Assembly: GCA_013002205.1 (NCBI GenBank)
Contig: JABDKN010000128.1
Location: 66,824-117,828 of the forward strand
DNA: 51,005 nt
Origin: Granulosicoccus sp.
GTDB lineage: Bacteria > Pseudomonadota > Gammaproteobacteria > Granulosicoccales > Granulosicoccaceae
Direction of reading: 5' to 3'
The notes below the pieces were generated by a model. It had not been told where the DNA came from. It saw only the letters and a list, made by a program, of their open reading frames with translations, and did no database searches. This document shows positions 17,135 through 26,803 of this stretch, one piece after another (the stretch's first letter is position 1; every line of letters starts with the position of its first letter). The position numbers were made by a program, and so were the translations under genes.

Positions 17135-19141
17135 ATGGCCCTGAATCCGCAACAACTGGCTGCCGTCCGACATTTCGAGACCCCACTGCTGGTACTGGCG
17201 GGAGCCGGCAGTGGCAAGACGGGGGTCATCACCCGGAAAATTGCCTGGTTGATCGAAAAGCAGGCGTATGCCCCGTCGTCCATTGTCGCGGTTACCTTCA
17301 CCAACAAGGCATCCAGCGAGATGCGCCTCAGGTTAAAGAAACAATTGAGCCCGGCCCAGATGAAGGGTCTGACCATTGCCACGTTTCATCGGCTTGGCAT
17401 GCAGATGCTGCACAGGGATGGTGGGGCCGTGGGTCTGCGTAAGGGATTCACGATCCTGGACCAGAGCGATTCGCTCAGTTCACTGCGAGAGTTGATACGT
17501 GAAGGCAACAGCGCCATCGAGGAGCGTGTGCTGCAACACAGGATCTCGCAATGGAAAAACGACTTTATCAGCGCGGCAGCGGCCCTGGCCAATGCCTCCG
17601 AAGAAAGTGAGCGGATTTCGGCATTGCTCTACGCCCGCTACAACGACCTGCTCAGGGCCTGCAACTCGGTGGATTTCGATGACCTGATCAGCCTGCCGGT
17701 CAGTATGCTTCGAGAGCACTCTGAGATCCGCGAAAAATGGCGCGGCAGAATACGACATTTGCTGGTAGACGAGTACCAGGATACCAATACCGCCCAGTAT
17801 GAACTGGTGCGACTGCTGGTGGATAAATTCGGTGCATTGACGGCAGTGGGTGATGACGACCAGTCCATCTACTCCTGGCGAGGAGCCAGACCGGAAAACC
17901 TCATGGCACTCCAGAATGATTACCCGAATCTGAGAGTCATCAAACTGGAACAGAACTACCGTTCCAGCCAGAGGATCCTGCGCTGTGCAAATGCGCTCAT
18001 AAGCCATAACCCGCACGTGTTCGACAAGCGCCTGTGGAGTGATCTGGGTCTGGGCGACATGCTGCGTGTGTCCGTCTGCAAGCACACCCTGGACGAGGCA
18101 GAATGGGTGGCCGCCGAGATACTCACCAGGCACTACCAGAAGGGTACTCGATGGGGTGACTTTGCAATTCTTTATCGAAGCAATTTCCAGTCGCGTGCCT
18201 TCGAACAGGCCTTGCGCGAGAAACAGATTCCTTACTCGATCAGTGGCGGCAGTTCGTTCTTTGACAAGGCTGAAATCAAGGACATGCTCGCCTACCTCAA
18301 ATTGCTGGTGAATCCGGACGACGACACCGCCTTTCTACGCTGCATCAATACGCCACGACGCGAGATTGGCCCGACGACCCTTGGCAGACTAGGGCTGCAT
18401 GCAAGAAACCGCAACATCAGCCTGTTTGCGGCCTGTCATGATATCGGACTTGAAACTCAGCTCACCGGTCGCCCCCTGCATCGCCTGCAGCGTTTTGCCA
18501 ACTGGCTGACCCTGGCGGCAGACAATGCCGAACGAGGTGACACACTTGCCGTACTCAAAGGTGTATTCGATGACATCGATTATGTGGAATGGGTTGAAAA
18601 GCAACACGAATCACCACCCAGGGCGCAACGAGCCATCGACAACATCAAGGAGCTGTTCGCCTGGATCGAGCGCTTACTGACCGACGAGGATCAGAAGGAT
18701 CAGCCGCTGATCGAAGTCGTTCGCTCACTCTGCCTGCATGACATGCTGTCGCGCCAGGATGAGGAAACAGACAGTAATCAGGTCCAGTTGATGACACTGC
18801 ACGCCGCCAAAGGTCTTGAATTTCCCCATGTCTTCATGGTCGGGATGGAAGAGGATCTGCTGCCGCACCGTAATAGCGTGGAAGCGGATACCATCGAAGA
18901 GGAACGACGACTGGCCTACGTAGGCATGACGCGAGCACGTCACACCCTTACTTTCACCCGTTCCCGCGCACGCCAGCAGTTCGGTGAGACCAGTGCCTGT
19001 GATGCCAGTCGCTTTCTTGACGACCTGCCCCCGGAAGACGTGACCGTCATGGGGGAACTGGGCAAGGGGGACGCTGAACAGACTCGCACGACTGGCAAGG
19101 TTGCACTCAAAGGCTTGATGGATATGTTGGCCGGTGACTGA
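17135..19141 (+). CDS. rep: ATP-dependent DNA helicase Rep
   Basis: This 668-residue superfamily 1A helicase unwinds DNA 3' to 5' and helps forks pass bound proteins. Walker A is AGAGSGKT at residues 22-29, motif II is LLVDEYQDTN near 210, then GDDDQSIYSWRGA, QNYRSS and the late motifs MTLHAAKGLEFPHVFMVGMEED and YVGMTRAR. These fit Rep rather than UvrD, in particular LNPQQLAAVRHFETPLLVLAGA at the start and the total length (E. coli Rep 673). The ATG at 17135 starts this conserved block. No ribosome binding site stands out, because the upstream bases are C-rich. The gene diverges from the phosphatase across a 264-bp region. Confidence 0.95.
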   Translation: MALNPQQLAAVRHFETPLLVLAGAGSGKTGVITRKIAWLIEKQAYAPSSIVAVTFTNKASSEMRLRLKKQLSPAQMKGLTIATFHRLGMQMLHRDGGAVGLRKGFTILDQSDSLSSLRELIREGNSAIEERVLQHRISQWKNDFISAAAALANASEESERISALLYARYNDLLRACNSVDFDDLISLPVSMLREHSEIREKWRGRIRHLLVDEYQDTNTAQYELVRLLVDKFGALTAVGDDDQSIYSWRGARPENLMALQNDYPNLRVIKLEQNYRSSQRILRCANALISHNPHVFDKRLWSDLGLGDMLRVSVCKHTLDEAEWVAAEILTRHYQKGTRWGDFAILYRSNFQSRAFEQALREKQIPYSISGGSSFFDKAEIKDMLAYLKLLVNPDDDTAFLRCINTPRREIGPTTLGRLGLHARNRNISLFAACHDIGLETQLTGRPLHRLQRFANWLTLAADNAERGDTLAVLKGVFDDIDYVEWVEKQHESPPRAQRAIDNIKELFAWIERLLTDEDQKDQPLIEVVRSLCLHDMLSRQDEETDSNQVQLMTLHAAKGLEFPHVFMVGMEEDLLPHRNSVEADTIEEERRLAYVGMTRARHTLTFTRSRARQQFGETSACDASRFLDDLPPEDVTVMGELGKGDAEQTRTTGKVALKGLMDMLAGD

Positions 19142-19164
19142 TGTCGCCACAGCGGTGTCTGCCG

Positions 19165-19193
19165 CACCCGGCTTCGAGGCCGCGAGCCGGGTG
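19165..19193 (+). terminator. GC-rich hairpin after rep
   Basis: CACCCGGCT at 19165-19173 pairs perfectly with AGCCGGGTG at 19185-19193 around an 11-nt loop, 23 bp past the rep stop codon. No U-tract follows, so it is at best a weak intrinsic terminator or a 3'-end stabiliser. It separates rep from the lon promoter. Confidence 0.35.
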
Positions 19194-19229
19194 ACCGGTA
19201 CGTACACACCGGAAGTTTCTCCGCAACAA

Positions 19230-19255
19230 CTTGAAAAGCCTGCAACATGGCATAT
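19230..19255 (+). promoter_or_regulatory. Candidate heat-shock (sigma-32 type) promoter of lon
   Basis: CTTGAAA at 19230-19236 is an exact match to the -35 element of RpoH promoters. After a 12-bp spacer, GGCATAT at 19249-19255 matches five of seven positions of the CCCATNT -10 element. A start near 19262 would give a leader of about 97 nt to the lon ATG. lon is a classic RpoH target in gammaproteobacteria, which raises confidence above the match alone. Confidence 0.55.
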
Positions 19256-19358
19256 GTTCATGACTTCCTATCTTGGGTTCTCCTGATCCGGCCCTGGTTT
19301 CCGTGAGCAGCCAGTTGCCTTGCAGGTCGCCAGATCACCAGCTGAAACAATCTTTGAA

Positions 19359-21785
19359 ATGGCTTCGAATAAAAGTGACGAACCACTGATCGTCGAAACT
19401 GAACCCGAGGACACTGGCAATGACCAGAGCTCATCGGGCACAGGCCTGATCCTCCCGGATCAGAACCTGCCGGGCAAACTGTTACTGCTGCCCATATTCG
19501 AACGACCCTTCTTTCCCGCGCAGGTCCAGCCGCTGGTGATTGATGAAGACCCCTGGGAAGAGACTTTCACTCGCCTGGCCAAGATGGATCATCACCTGTT
19601 GGGTTTGTGCTACGCCGGCGATCAGGACGAGCAGGCAGGTGCTTCACCCGGGGATTTTGCCGATATCGGCTGCGCCGTTCGATTGCACAATGTGGTCCGC
19701 GGGAATGGCAAGATCCAGTTCATTGCCCAGGGTATGCAGCGCTTTCGAATCGATGGCTGGCTGAGCAGGAGCGCACCGTTCGCAGCAGAAGTGTCCTATC
19801 CGTCCGAGCGCGCGCGCAATACCCCTGAGATCAAGGCCTACGCCATGGCGCTGATACAGGCCATCAAGGAACTGATTCCTCTGAATCCACTGTACAACGA
19901 GGAACTCAAGAATTTCCTCAATCATTTCAACCTGAATGATCCATCGCCACTTGCCGACTTTGCCGCAGCCATCACCACGGCGCCTGGCCCTGAGCTGCAA
20001 CAGATCCTGGATACGATTCCCGTGCAGAAGCGCATGGAGCGTGTTCTCGTACTGCTGCACAAGGAGCTGGAGGTGGCAAGACTTCAGGCAGAAATCCGCT
20101 CGGAAGTCGAACAGAAAATGTCCAGGCACCAGCGTGAGTTCTTTCTGCGGGAGGAGCTGAAGATCATTCAGCGCGAACTCGGTATTGCCAAGGATGACCG
20201 CACCGCCGATATTGATGAATTCCGCAAACGGATGGAATCACGTAATCCTCCCAGCCATGTGCAAAAGCGTTTCGATGAGGAAATAATCAAGATGTCCATT
20301 CTGGAAACGGGATCACCGGAATACGGGGTGACGCGGAACTACGTGGACTGGCTGAGCGCTGTGCCCTGGGGTAACTATTCGAAAGACAAATTGTCGCTGC
20401 GCCACGCAAGAACCATTCTCAATCGCGATCATGCCGGACTGGAAGACATCAAGGAGCGCATCCTGGAGTTCCTGGCCATGGGTTCTTTTCGTGGTGAAAT
20501 CAGTGGGTCGATCCTTCTTTTCGTTGGCCCGCCAGGTGTTGGCAAGACTTCCATCGGCAAATCCATCGCCGAGTGCCTGGGTCGCAAGTTCTATCGATTC
20601 AGCGTCGGCGGTATGCGTGACGAGGCCGAGATAAAGGGGCACAGACGTACTTACATCGGCGCCATGCCCGGCAAACTGGTGCAGGCTCTCAAGGATGTTG
20701 ACGTATCCAACCCCGTCATCATGCTTGACGAAGTCGACAAAATGGGCAGCTCGTTTCAGGGGGATCCTGCCTCTGCCATGCTTGAAGTTCTTGATCCAGA
20801 GCAGAACAGTGAGTTCCTCGATCACTATCTGGACCTCCGCGTCGATCTGTCGAAAGTGTTGTTCGTCTGCACCGCCAACCAGCTGGACACCATTCCGCGC
20901 CCCCTGCTGGATCGTATGGACGTCATCCGCCTCGGCGGTTATATCGCCAGTGAGAAACTGGAAATCGCAAGACAACACCTGTGGCCACGATTGCTTGAAC
21001 GCAACAAGGTGAAACCCGGGCAGGTAAAGATCAGCGATTCGGCGATCAAGATTCTGATCGAGGGCTATGCTCGCGAAGCCGGAGTGAGGGGCCTGGAGAA
21101 ACTGCTGCACCGCGTGCTGAGAAAATCGATCGTGAAATTATTGGGTAAGGCCACCACGGTCAGCGTCAGTAACCGGAACCTGGTCGATTTCGTTGGTGAA
21201 CCACCTTTTCGCGTTGAAAAGCAACTGGGCGGTATTGGCGTGATAACCGGTCTGGCATGGACAGCCATGGGTGGAGCCACATTGCCTATCGAAGCCACCG
21301 CTGTTCACTCGCGTGAGCGTGGTCTGCAGCTGACAGGACAGCTGGGAAAGGTCATGAATGAATCAGCGCAGATAGCCCACAGCTTCGTGACCACCAACAG
21401 CGCACGTTATGGGGTGAGGGATGACTGGTTCATGCAACGCAGTCTGCACATGCATGTTCCTGAGGGGGCCACACCCAAGGATGGACCCAGTGCCGGTATC
21501 AGCATGACCAGCGCGCTATTGTCTCTGGCGCTGCGCAAACCGGTGCGTAAATCCCTCGCCATGACCGGTGAGATTACACTGACCGGCGAAGTACTGCCAG
21601 TGGGTGGAATTCGCGAAAAACTGATTGCCGCGCGTCGAATCGGTGTGAAAGCAGTCATTTTACCCGAGGGTAACCGCCGGGATGTGGCCGAGCTACCCAA
21701 ACACATCGTCGCCGGGCTCACCGTGCAACATGCCTCGCACTATGATGAGGTGTTCGAGATTCTGTTCGCCAGTAAACGCAAGTAG
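19359..21785 (+). CDS. lon: ATP-dependent protease Lon
   Basis: Lon is a cytoplasmic homohexameric AAA+ serine protease that removes misfolded and regulatory proteins. From the ATG at 19359 it has 808 residues; a TTG at 19320 would add 13. The N-terminal substrate domain ([15 protein letters not shown]) is followed by a long helical linker ([20 protein letters not shown]). The AAA+ domain has Walker [10 protein letters not shown] (K396) and Walker [11 protein letters not shown]. The protease domain carries the Ser-Lys dyad S711 in [11 protein letters not shown] and K754 in GIREKLIAA. The opening segment is more acidic and longer than in E. coli Lon (784 residues). A heat-shock-like promoter precedes it. 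No clp genes are adjacent. Confidence 0.96.
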   Translation: MASNKSDEPLIVETEPEDTGNDQSSSGTGLILPDQNLPGKLLLLPIFERPFFPAQVQPLVIDEDPWEETFTRLAKMDHHLLGLCYAGDQDEQAGASPGDFADIGCAVRLHNVVRGNGKIQFIAQGMQRFRIDGWLSRSAPFAAEVSYPSERARNTPEIKAYAMALIQAIKELIPLNPLYNEELKNFLNHFNLNDPSPLADFAAAITTAPGPELQQILDTIPVQKRMERVLVLLHKELEVARLQAEIRSEVEQKMSRHQREFFLREELKIIQRELGIAKDDRTADIDEFRKRMESRNPPSHVQKRFDEEIIKMSILETGSPEYGVTRNYVDWLSAVPWGNYSKDKLSLRHARTILNRDHAGLEDIKERILEFLAMGSFRGEISGSILLFVGPPGVGKTSIGKSIAECLGRKFYRFSVGGMRDEAEIKGHRRTYIGAMPGKLVQALKDVDVSNPVIMLDEVDKMGSSFQGDPASAMLEVLDPEQNSEFLDHYLDLRVDLSKVLFVCTANQLDTIPRPLLDRMDVIRLGGYIASEKLEIARQHLWPRLLERNKVKPGQVKISDSAIKILIEGYAREAGVRGLEKLLHRVLRKSIVKLLGKATTVSVSNRNLVDFVGEPPFRVEKQLGGIGVITGLAWTAMGGATLPIEATAVHSRERGLQLTGQLGKVMNESAQIAHSFVTTNSARYGVRDDWFMQRSLHMHVPEGATPKDGPSAGISMTSALLSLALRKPVRKSLAMTGEITLTGEVLPVGGIREKLIAARRIGVKAVILPEGNRRDVAELPKHIVAGLTVQHASHYDEVFEILFASKRK

Positions 21786-21871
21786 GCTGTGGACAGCATG
21801 TTTGCCGGTAAGCTCAGGCAAGCCTTTGATCAGGCCGTAGCCTGTCCAAGCCGACATCTTGCAGTAAACCG

Positions 21872-22909
21872 CTACTGCCCTGGCGTCGGTCGGTAGATCC
21901 AGGCGAGTCTCGCGACGATATCCGGGGCTGTGTCGATAGCTGCATCTTCACTGATGGAGAGCTCCAGCGTCTGGTCATGTCGTGCCAGATATCGAAGGCC
22001 GGTGGAAAGCACGAAGGTTGCGTCCCCCAGCTCTCTGAGGCGACTGTGAAAGAAGGGAGTGTGCCAGTCGACCTGCGCTATCAGACGATAGCGGTGAGTA
22101 AGCCGGTATTGGACACCGACTGTTCCGAAGCCAACCAGCGCGCGCTGGGGTGGCAACCGAGAGCCTCTTCCCGTCAGCATCACACCGACTGTCGCCCCTG
22201 CTCGCCAACGAGCTCCACTGCTCCAAACCGGGGACTGAATGTCAGCGTAGAGATCGGGACTGCCACTGCCGCGAAACTCACTAAGGGAGCCTGTGGGCAA
22301 TTTCAGACCCAATCTGGCAATGGATTCCGATGCATTGCTGTCCGCGGTTGCCTGGCACTCCAGCGAACGCTGTACGGACAAACGTATATTTCCAAATCCG
22401 CTTTGCGGCTGGTCGATGGTCACACCGTTACCGTCTTCGTCACGGTAGCTGTAAGTGAATTCTCCGAATGCAAAGGCGTCACGTCCCGCATCCGGCATGC
22501 CGAAGAACTGGTGCCAGTCGTCGATGGCTCTGTCGAACAGGCCTGCCCCGTGCTGAATAAAAGGCAACGCCAGATCACCCTGCCAGCAGGGTGCAAGGCG
22601 CTGGCGATAGTGGAATGTCAGCTCAGTCGTCTCACCATCGAGAAACAGAGTCTCCTCACCAGCGGTGCCGCCCATGAATTGATTGGAATGCTCCAGTGAT
22701 AATTGCCATTCGTATGACTGCACTGGCCTCTGTGCAACACCCGGGAGACCGAACACGGCACCGAGGGCATGTTGGGAGCGCAACTGCAGCATGGCAGCAT
22801 CATCCCCCTGCTCGGCGTCGACAGGGCTCGTGGTGCACAGGCACAGCCCCAGAAATGCGATCCGATGAGTCGATTGAATCAGGGTGCCTCGCTCGGGCAA
22901 CCATGTCAT
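21872..22909 (-). CDS. DUF3187 outer-membrane beta-barrel-like protein
   Basis: The 345-residue protein resembles the DUF3187 family, predicted outer-membrane proteins of unknown function. The ATG at 22909 has GGAAG upstream and is followed by a signal peptide (RIAFLGLCLCTTSPVDA). The body consists of alternating hydrophobic strands, for example FGEFTYSYRDEDGNG and LGLKLPTGSLSEFRGSGSPD, the second being a recurrent DUF3187 segment. An in-frame start at 22993 would place the signal internally and overlap the upstream gene. It follows the TPR gene by 31 bp, so they are probably co-transcribed and may act together in the envelope. No ligand or partner can be assigned. It is convergent with lon. 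Confidence 0.8.
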   Translation of the reverse strand: MTWLPERGTLIQSTHRIAFLGLCLCTTSPVDAEQGDDAAMLQLRSQHALGAVFGLPGVAQRPVQSYEWQLSLEHSNQFMGGTAGEETLFLDGETTELTFHYRQRLAPCWQGDLALPFIQHGAGLFDRAIDDWHQFFGMPDAGRDAFAFGEFTYSYRDEDGNGVTIDQPQSGFGNIRLSVQRSLECQATADSNASESIARLGLKLPTGSLSEFRGSGSPDLYADIQSPVWSSGARWRAGATVGVMLTGRGSRLPPQRALVGFGTVGVQYRLTHRYRLIAQVDWHTPFFHSRLRELGDATFVLSTGLRYLARHDQTLELSISEDAAIDTAPDIVARLAWIYRPTPGQ

Positions 22910-22940
22910 ACGAGCTTCCAGCTGCCGATCCTGCAAACCA

Positions 22941-23498
22941 TCAAATGCCCTGTTCCAGTTTTCGTTTCGCCTGCTCCAGACTGACTCTGGCACTGACCGA
23001 GGCGGGAGTGATAAGCAGAACCTGCTCGAACGCTGTCACGGCGGCCGGCACATTGTTCACTCTCAGGAAAATGAGTCCCAGGCCCGAAATGGCACCAAAA
23101 TGCCTGGGTTCACGCAGCAGGGTTTCGCGGATATCGGCTACGGAAGCGTCGTAATTTCCCATTAGATAGTGGATGGTGGCGCGTTTATTCCAGGCTTCCG
23201 CATAATCCGGGGCAGCGGTGACGAGTTCACTCGCAACCTGAAGCGCCTCCGCCAGCTCACCCTCTGACATGGCTTGCGTCAGCTGCGACATGTGCTTACC
23301 AGCCGTCTGGGTAGGTGGTACGAGCCACAGGTTCCAGATCTGGGATTCAAGGTCCCGGGCCTCCGTCGGATTAGTCGTCTCGAGCAAACGATCAAAAAGA
23401 CCTGGCAGCTCTTCTGCAGTCTGGTCAGCCCTTGAGCTGCCCGGATTCACAGTCAAGCAGGACAAGCACATGATCAGGACCAGGTGATGTGCTCCCAT
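22941..23498 (-). CDS. Periplasmic TPR-repeat protein
   Basis: The ATG at 23498 gives 185 residues with a short signal peptide (LVLIMCLSCLTV). Tetratricopeptide repeats follow: one around AEALQVASELVTAAPDYAEAW, another at YDASVADIRETLLREPRHFGA, and a third at VPAAVTAFEQVLLITPAS. Such helical repeats mediate protein contacts. A longer ATG start at 23558 would add 20 residues before the signal. It precedes the DUF3187 gene by 31 bp on the same strand. The exact role is unknown; related TPR/DUF pairs are found in marine gammaproteobacteria, but I cannot confirm this pair is conserved. Confidence 0.78.
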   Translation of the reverse strand: MGAHHLVLIMCLSCLTVNPGSSRADQTAEELPGLFDRLLETTNPTEARDLESQIWNLWLVPPTQTAGKHMSQLTQAMSEGELAEALQVASELVTAAPDYAEAWNKRATIHYLMGNYDASVADIRETLLREPRHFGAISGLGLIFLRVNNVPAAVTAFEQVLLITPASVSARVSLEQAKRKLEQGI

Positions 23499-23590
23499 GC
23501 GCGGCAGACGATCGCTGCAACCGCTTCCCCTCTCGATTCTTCCCAGTGATGCAGGCATCAGGCATCCTTCATTGCAGTGCTCCGAGTTTC

Positions 23591-23621
23591 CGGGAGGCCT
23601 CCCGCCCCGCCAGTTTGGGGC
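23591..23621 (-). terminator. Tandem GC palindromes downstream of dsbC
   Basis: CGGGAGGCCTCCCG at 23591-23604 is a perfect 14-bp palindrome. It abuts a second inverted repeat, GCCCC at 23604-23608 with GGGGC at 23617-23621. Both lie 50-80 bp past the dsbC stop and before the TPR gene. There is no U-tract, so termination is only a possibility. Confidence 0.35.
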
Positions 23622-23673
23622 AATTCATGATAAGTCACACGCGGCCTGACGACCATCTCCACCGGGCACGAGG

Positions 23674-24420
23674 CTAATTGGTAATGGGTTTCGAATTGTT
23701 GACCATGGCGGCCAGTGTTGCGGCATCCCGATAGCCCGGAATCTTTTCCCCACTATCGGTATAAATCAGTGGTGTGCCGCGAAGGTTGAGACGCTCTGCC
23801 AGCGCGACATGTGATTCTATGGGGTTTTCACAGGAAGCCGGTTCAATCTTGCCGCCGGCTTTCGCATTGGTCATAGCGGCCTGCGGGTCATCAGCGCACC
23901 ACACACTTTCCAGATCCTTGTGTCCCTGGGAGCCGAGCCCTGATCGAGGGAACAGAATATACCGGACCCGCACACCCGCATCCAGCAGGGAATCGATCTG
24001 TGCGTGAAGCTGGCGGCAGTAGCCACAACTTATATCCGTGAATACGGTTATAGATCGCGTCGACGGGTCAGTCGGTTCGTAGATCAACATGTTTTGTTCA
24101 CCCATGTCTTCGATCAGGCCCATGTGAATGCCACCGAGTCGTCTGTCAGTCAGGTTGGCGCGATCACTGAGCTGAATGAGACTGCCATCGACAAGGAACT
24201 CGGCTGTTTCGTCGATGTAGTAAATCTGTCCGTCCGTCACCAGTTCGTAAAGTCCGGCCACGGGAGTAGCTGTCAGGCTGGTAATGCCGATGCCGGGCAA
24301 TCGTTCGGACAGGCGCTCGCCAATTTCGTCAATCGTGGACTCAGCAAGACTTGCGGTACTGGCGAGCAACGCCACGACGCAAAAAGTCAGGCGTTTAGTG
24401 AAATTCGATAAAATGTTCAT
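23674..24420 (-). CDS. dsbC: Thiol:disulfide interchange protein DsbC
   Basis: DsbC is a periplasmic disulfide isomerase kept reduced by DsbD. The ATG at 24418-24420 gives 248 residues with a signal peptide cleaved near residue 26 (STASLA). The N-terminal dimerisation domain runs to about residue 90. The thioredoxin-like domain carries the redox motif C132-G-Y-C135 in FTDISCGYCRQLH, and a second cysteine pair in SVWCADD and ASCENP. The cis-proline loop is NLRGTPLIY. The position directly downstream of xerD matches the xerD-dsbC-recJ order known from E. coli, but recJ is absent here. An earlier in-frame start at 24570 overlaps the xerD stop region and adds no signal. Confidence 0.94.
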   Translation of the reverse strand: MNILSNFTKRLTFCVVALLASTASLAESTIDEIGERLSERLPGIGITSLTATPVAGLYELVTDGQIYYIDETAEFLVDGSLIQLSDRANLTDRRLGGIHMGLIEDMGEQNMLIYEPTDPSTRSITVFTDISCGYCRQLHAQIDSLLDAGVRVRYILFPRSGLGSQGHKDLESVWCADDPQAAMTNAKAGGKIEPASCENPIESHVALAERLNLRGTPLIYTDSGEKIPGYRDAATLAAMVNNSKPITN

Positions 24421-24571
24421 AATGATGTATCCGCAGGAACGGGGCCAGATGTCTGTTGCGATAACCGGACCAGGATTTCCGCGGCGACTGGATATCCCGG
24501 CTCTGCACATACTAGTGTACCGATGATGTCGTAAGTTCAATGAAAAAAACAGGATTTTGCGGTGCAACACA

Positions 24572-25534
24572 TTACCCCCTCGGATGATGCGATCGATGCA
24601 ACGACTTCAAACGCTCGCGCGCCACATGTGTATAGATCTGTGTCGTCGAGAGGCTGCTGTGTCCTAGCAGGAGTTGCACCACCCTGAGATCCGCGTCGTG
24701 ATTGACCAGATGGGTGGCAAATGCATGTCGTAACACATGTGGAGACAAGCTGACGCGAATACCAGCATTCCTGCCATGTACGCGAATTCGATGCCAGAAT
24801 GCCTGGCGGGTCATGCCTGCACCACGATTGGACAGAAAGAGCATATCCGTCCTTCCCCTTATCAGTGCCGGACGCGAAGTGGCGATGTAACGTTCCAGCC
24901 ACTCGACGGACACATTGCTCATGGGAATGAGTCGCTCTTTGCTACCCTTGCCCCACACACGCAGCACACCCTGGTGCAAGTTGACCTGGTCAACACGCAA
25001 ACCAGTGAGCTCGGACACTCTCAGCCCGCATCCATAAAGTAGTTCGAGCATGGCACGATCACGCAAACCCAGATCCGCCGAGACGTCCGGCGCCAGCAGC
25101 AGCGACAAGACTTCAGACTCTGTCAGTACCTTGGGCAACGGTCGGCCAATAGTCGGGGAGCGCACCAGAGTCGTCGGATTCTCTGCTACCAGCCCTTCCC
25201 GCAGGCACCAGGTATAGAAACGCCGCAGTGCAGATAGAAATCGTGCGGCACTTCTCGAACTGCGTCCAGCGCTGATCCGTTGTGACAGACAGCGCATGAT
25301 GTCGTCGCGTTCAGCGTCCGGCAGATTCGCGCCACGTTCTGCCAGAACCGATGCAAAGGCCCTCAGGTCACTGCCATACGCACTGATAGTATTGTGCCCC
25401 AGACCTCTTTCAATGAGCTGACTGTCTGCAAAGCGTCTCAGTAGATTCTCATCTACCGGAGAGGGATTGGTTCCGTTTTTTGTCCTGGACACGCGTGTTT
25501 CACTCAACCTGGCGTTAGCATAGGGTCTGCCCAT
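24572..25534 (-). CDS. xerD: Tyrosine recombinase XerD
   Basis: XerD acts with XerC at dif to resolve chromosome dimers. The protein has the SAM-like N-terminal domain and the catalytic domain with Arg in GCGLRVSEL, Lys in GKGSKERLIP, HVLRHAFATHL, LLGHSSLSTTQ and the Tyr nucleophile in IYTHV. The ending RLKSLHRSHHPRG closely matches XerD rather than XerC. I use the ATG at 25534 (320 residues). GTG at 25549 and GTG at 25492 are also possible, and the N-terminal 33 residues exceed E. coli XerD (298). None of these starts has a clear ribosome binding site. It is divergent from moeA2 with almost no spacer, and dsbC follows after 151 bp. Confidence 0.93.
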   Translation of the reverse strand: MGRPYANARLSETRVSRTKNGTNPSPVDENLLRRFADSQLIERGLGHNTISAYGSDLRAFASVLAERGANLPDAERDDIMRCLSQRISAGRSSRSAARFLSALRRFYTWCLREGLVAENPTTLVRSPTIGRPLPKVLTESEVLSLLLAPDVSADLGLRDRAMLELLYGCGLRVSELTGLRVDQVNLHQGVLRVWGKGSKERLIPMSNVSVEWLERYIATSRPALIRGRTDMLFLSNRGAGMTRQAFWHRIRVHGRNAGIRVSLSPHVLRHAFATHLVNHDADLRVVQLLLGHSSLSTTQIYTHVARERLKSLHRSHHPRG

Positions 25535-25549
25535 GATCAAAGGATACAC

Positions 25550-26803
25550 ATGAAGCTGCAGTCGCGCGATATCTGCGATGCCGATCCCACAGCGCTGACG
25601 ATTGGTCAGGCGCTGGAACGCATCAAGAGCACTCTGCCACGCGTCAGGGATTCCGAAACCATAGGCTGTGATGAAGCGCTGGGCCGAATTTCTTCCTGCG
25701 AAGTGTATTCATCCATGTCCGTTCCCTCTTTCAGAGCCTCAGCCATGGATGGTTATGCTGTGCGTGTGGCAGACTGCGATGGTTCACTGAAGGTCGCAGG
25801 CAAATCGATGGCCGGTCACCCCGGCATAGACAGACTCGAGAAGCGGACCTGCCAGCGAATCATGACCGGTGCACGAGTGCCGGATGATGCAGATGCAGTC
25901 ATACAACAGGAGAACGTGGAGCCTGGCGAAGACAGCATAACGGTACGAGTACGACCGGTAGTTGGACTGAATATACGTGAACCCGGTTCCGATAGCCGTG
26001 ACGGTGCATTGCTGATTGGTTTTGGTTGCCGCCTGGGCCCGGCCGAGTTGGCACTGCTGGCAGCTCACGGCATCGATCGAGTCAGCGTCTATCGAAGGCT
26101 GACCATTGCCGTTTTTTCAACCGGCGATGAACTCAGAAACGCAGGGTCCCGACTAGAAACAGGGCAGATCTACGATGCCAACCGCCCATTGTTGCAAGCC
26201 ATTCTCGACAACAATGCAATTTCAATGATCGATCTGGGTATCAGCAAGGATTCCACTATCGAGTTGCGGAAACGACTGGATGCCGCACACGACGCGGACA
26301 TGATCATCTCCAGCGGTGGGGTATCTGTCGGCGATGCCGATCACGTACGTCAGGTCCTGGAACGCATCGGAAAAGTCAGTGTGTGGAAAATAGCTGTTAA
26401 ACCGGGGCGTCCCCTTACCTTCGGCCTCAGTCATTCCCGCCAGGCCTACTTTGGATTGCCAGGCAATCCTGTCTCTGCAGCCATAACCTCCTTGTTTTTC
26501 GTCAAACCAGCGATTCGTTACATGCTGGGGTCTGACTCACCGCTTTTTCCGCCACTGCAGGTCCGTCTCGTGGATACACTGAACAAGCATCCCGGTCGCA
26601 TTGAATACCAGCGAGCCATACTGCAATGTAACCAGGATGCACAGTGGCAGGTATCTACCACGGGACTCCAGGATTCGCATGTGCTGACCTCACTTCACCG
26701 CGCCAATTGCCTGATAGAACTGGATACGAATTCAACAGGGGCGAATCCGGGAGATATTGTGCGTGTGTACCCCTTCACCCATTTTTCGGACCCGCTTATC
26801 TAG
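25550..26803 (+). CDS. Second MoeA-type molybdopterin molybdenumtransferase
   Basis: This 417-residue protein is a full-length MoeA paralogue. It has VPSFRASAMDGYAVRV, MTGARVPDDADAVIQ, LTIAVFSTGDELR, IISSGGVSVGDADHV and AYFGLPGNPVSAA, so the molybdopterin and molybdate sites appear intact. It differs widely from the copy at 7620-8915, so it is not a recent duplication. Paralogous MoeA proteins may serve different metals or dinucleotide forms, which is inference. The ATG at 25550 has AAAGGA five bases upstream. That site lies in the few bases separating it from xerD, so its promoter must lie within xerD coding sequence. The stop codon TAG at 26801-26803 is part of the first four bases (CTAG) of a palindromic repeat. 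Confidence 0.93.
   Translation: MKLQSRDICDADPTALTIGQALERIKSTLPRVRDSETIGCDEALGRISSCEVYSSMSVPSFRASAMDGYAVRVADCDGSLKVAGKSMAGHPGIDRLEKRTCQRIMTGARVPDDADAVIQQENVEPGEDSITVRVRPVVGLNIREPGSDSRDGALLIGFGCRLGPAELALLAAHGIDRVSVYRRLTIAVFSTGDELRNAGSRLETGQIYDANRPLLQAILDNNAISMIDLGISKDSTIELRKRLDAAHDADMIISSGGVSVGDADHVRQVLERIGKVSVWKIAVKPGRPLTFGLSHSRQAYFGLPGNPVSAAITSLFFVKPAIRYMLGSDSPLFPPLQVRLVDTLNKHPGRIEYQRAILQCNQDAQWQVSTTGLQDSHVLTSLHRANCLIELDTNSTGANPGDIVRVYPFTHFSDPLI

Noticed and set aside
17135-19141. UvrD instead of Rep
   Set aside because: The start, the length and the GDDDQSIYSWRGA and QNYRSS context fit Rep better, although the families are close.
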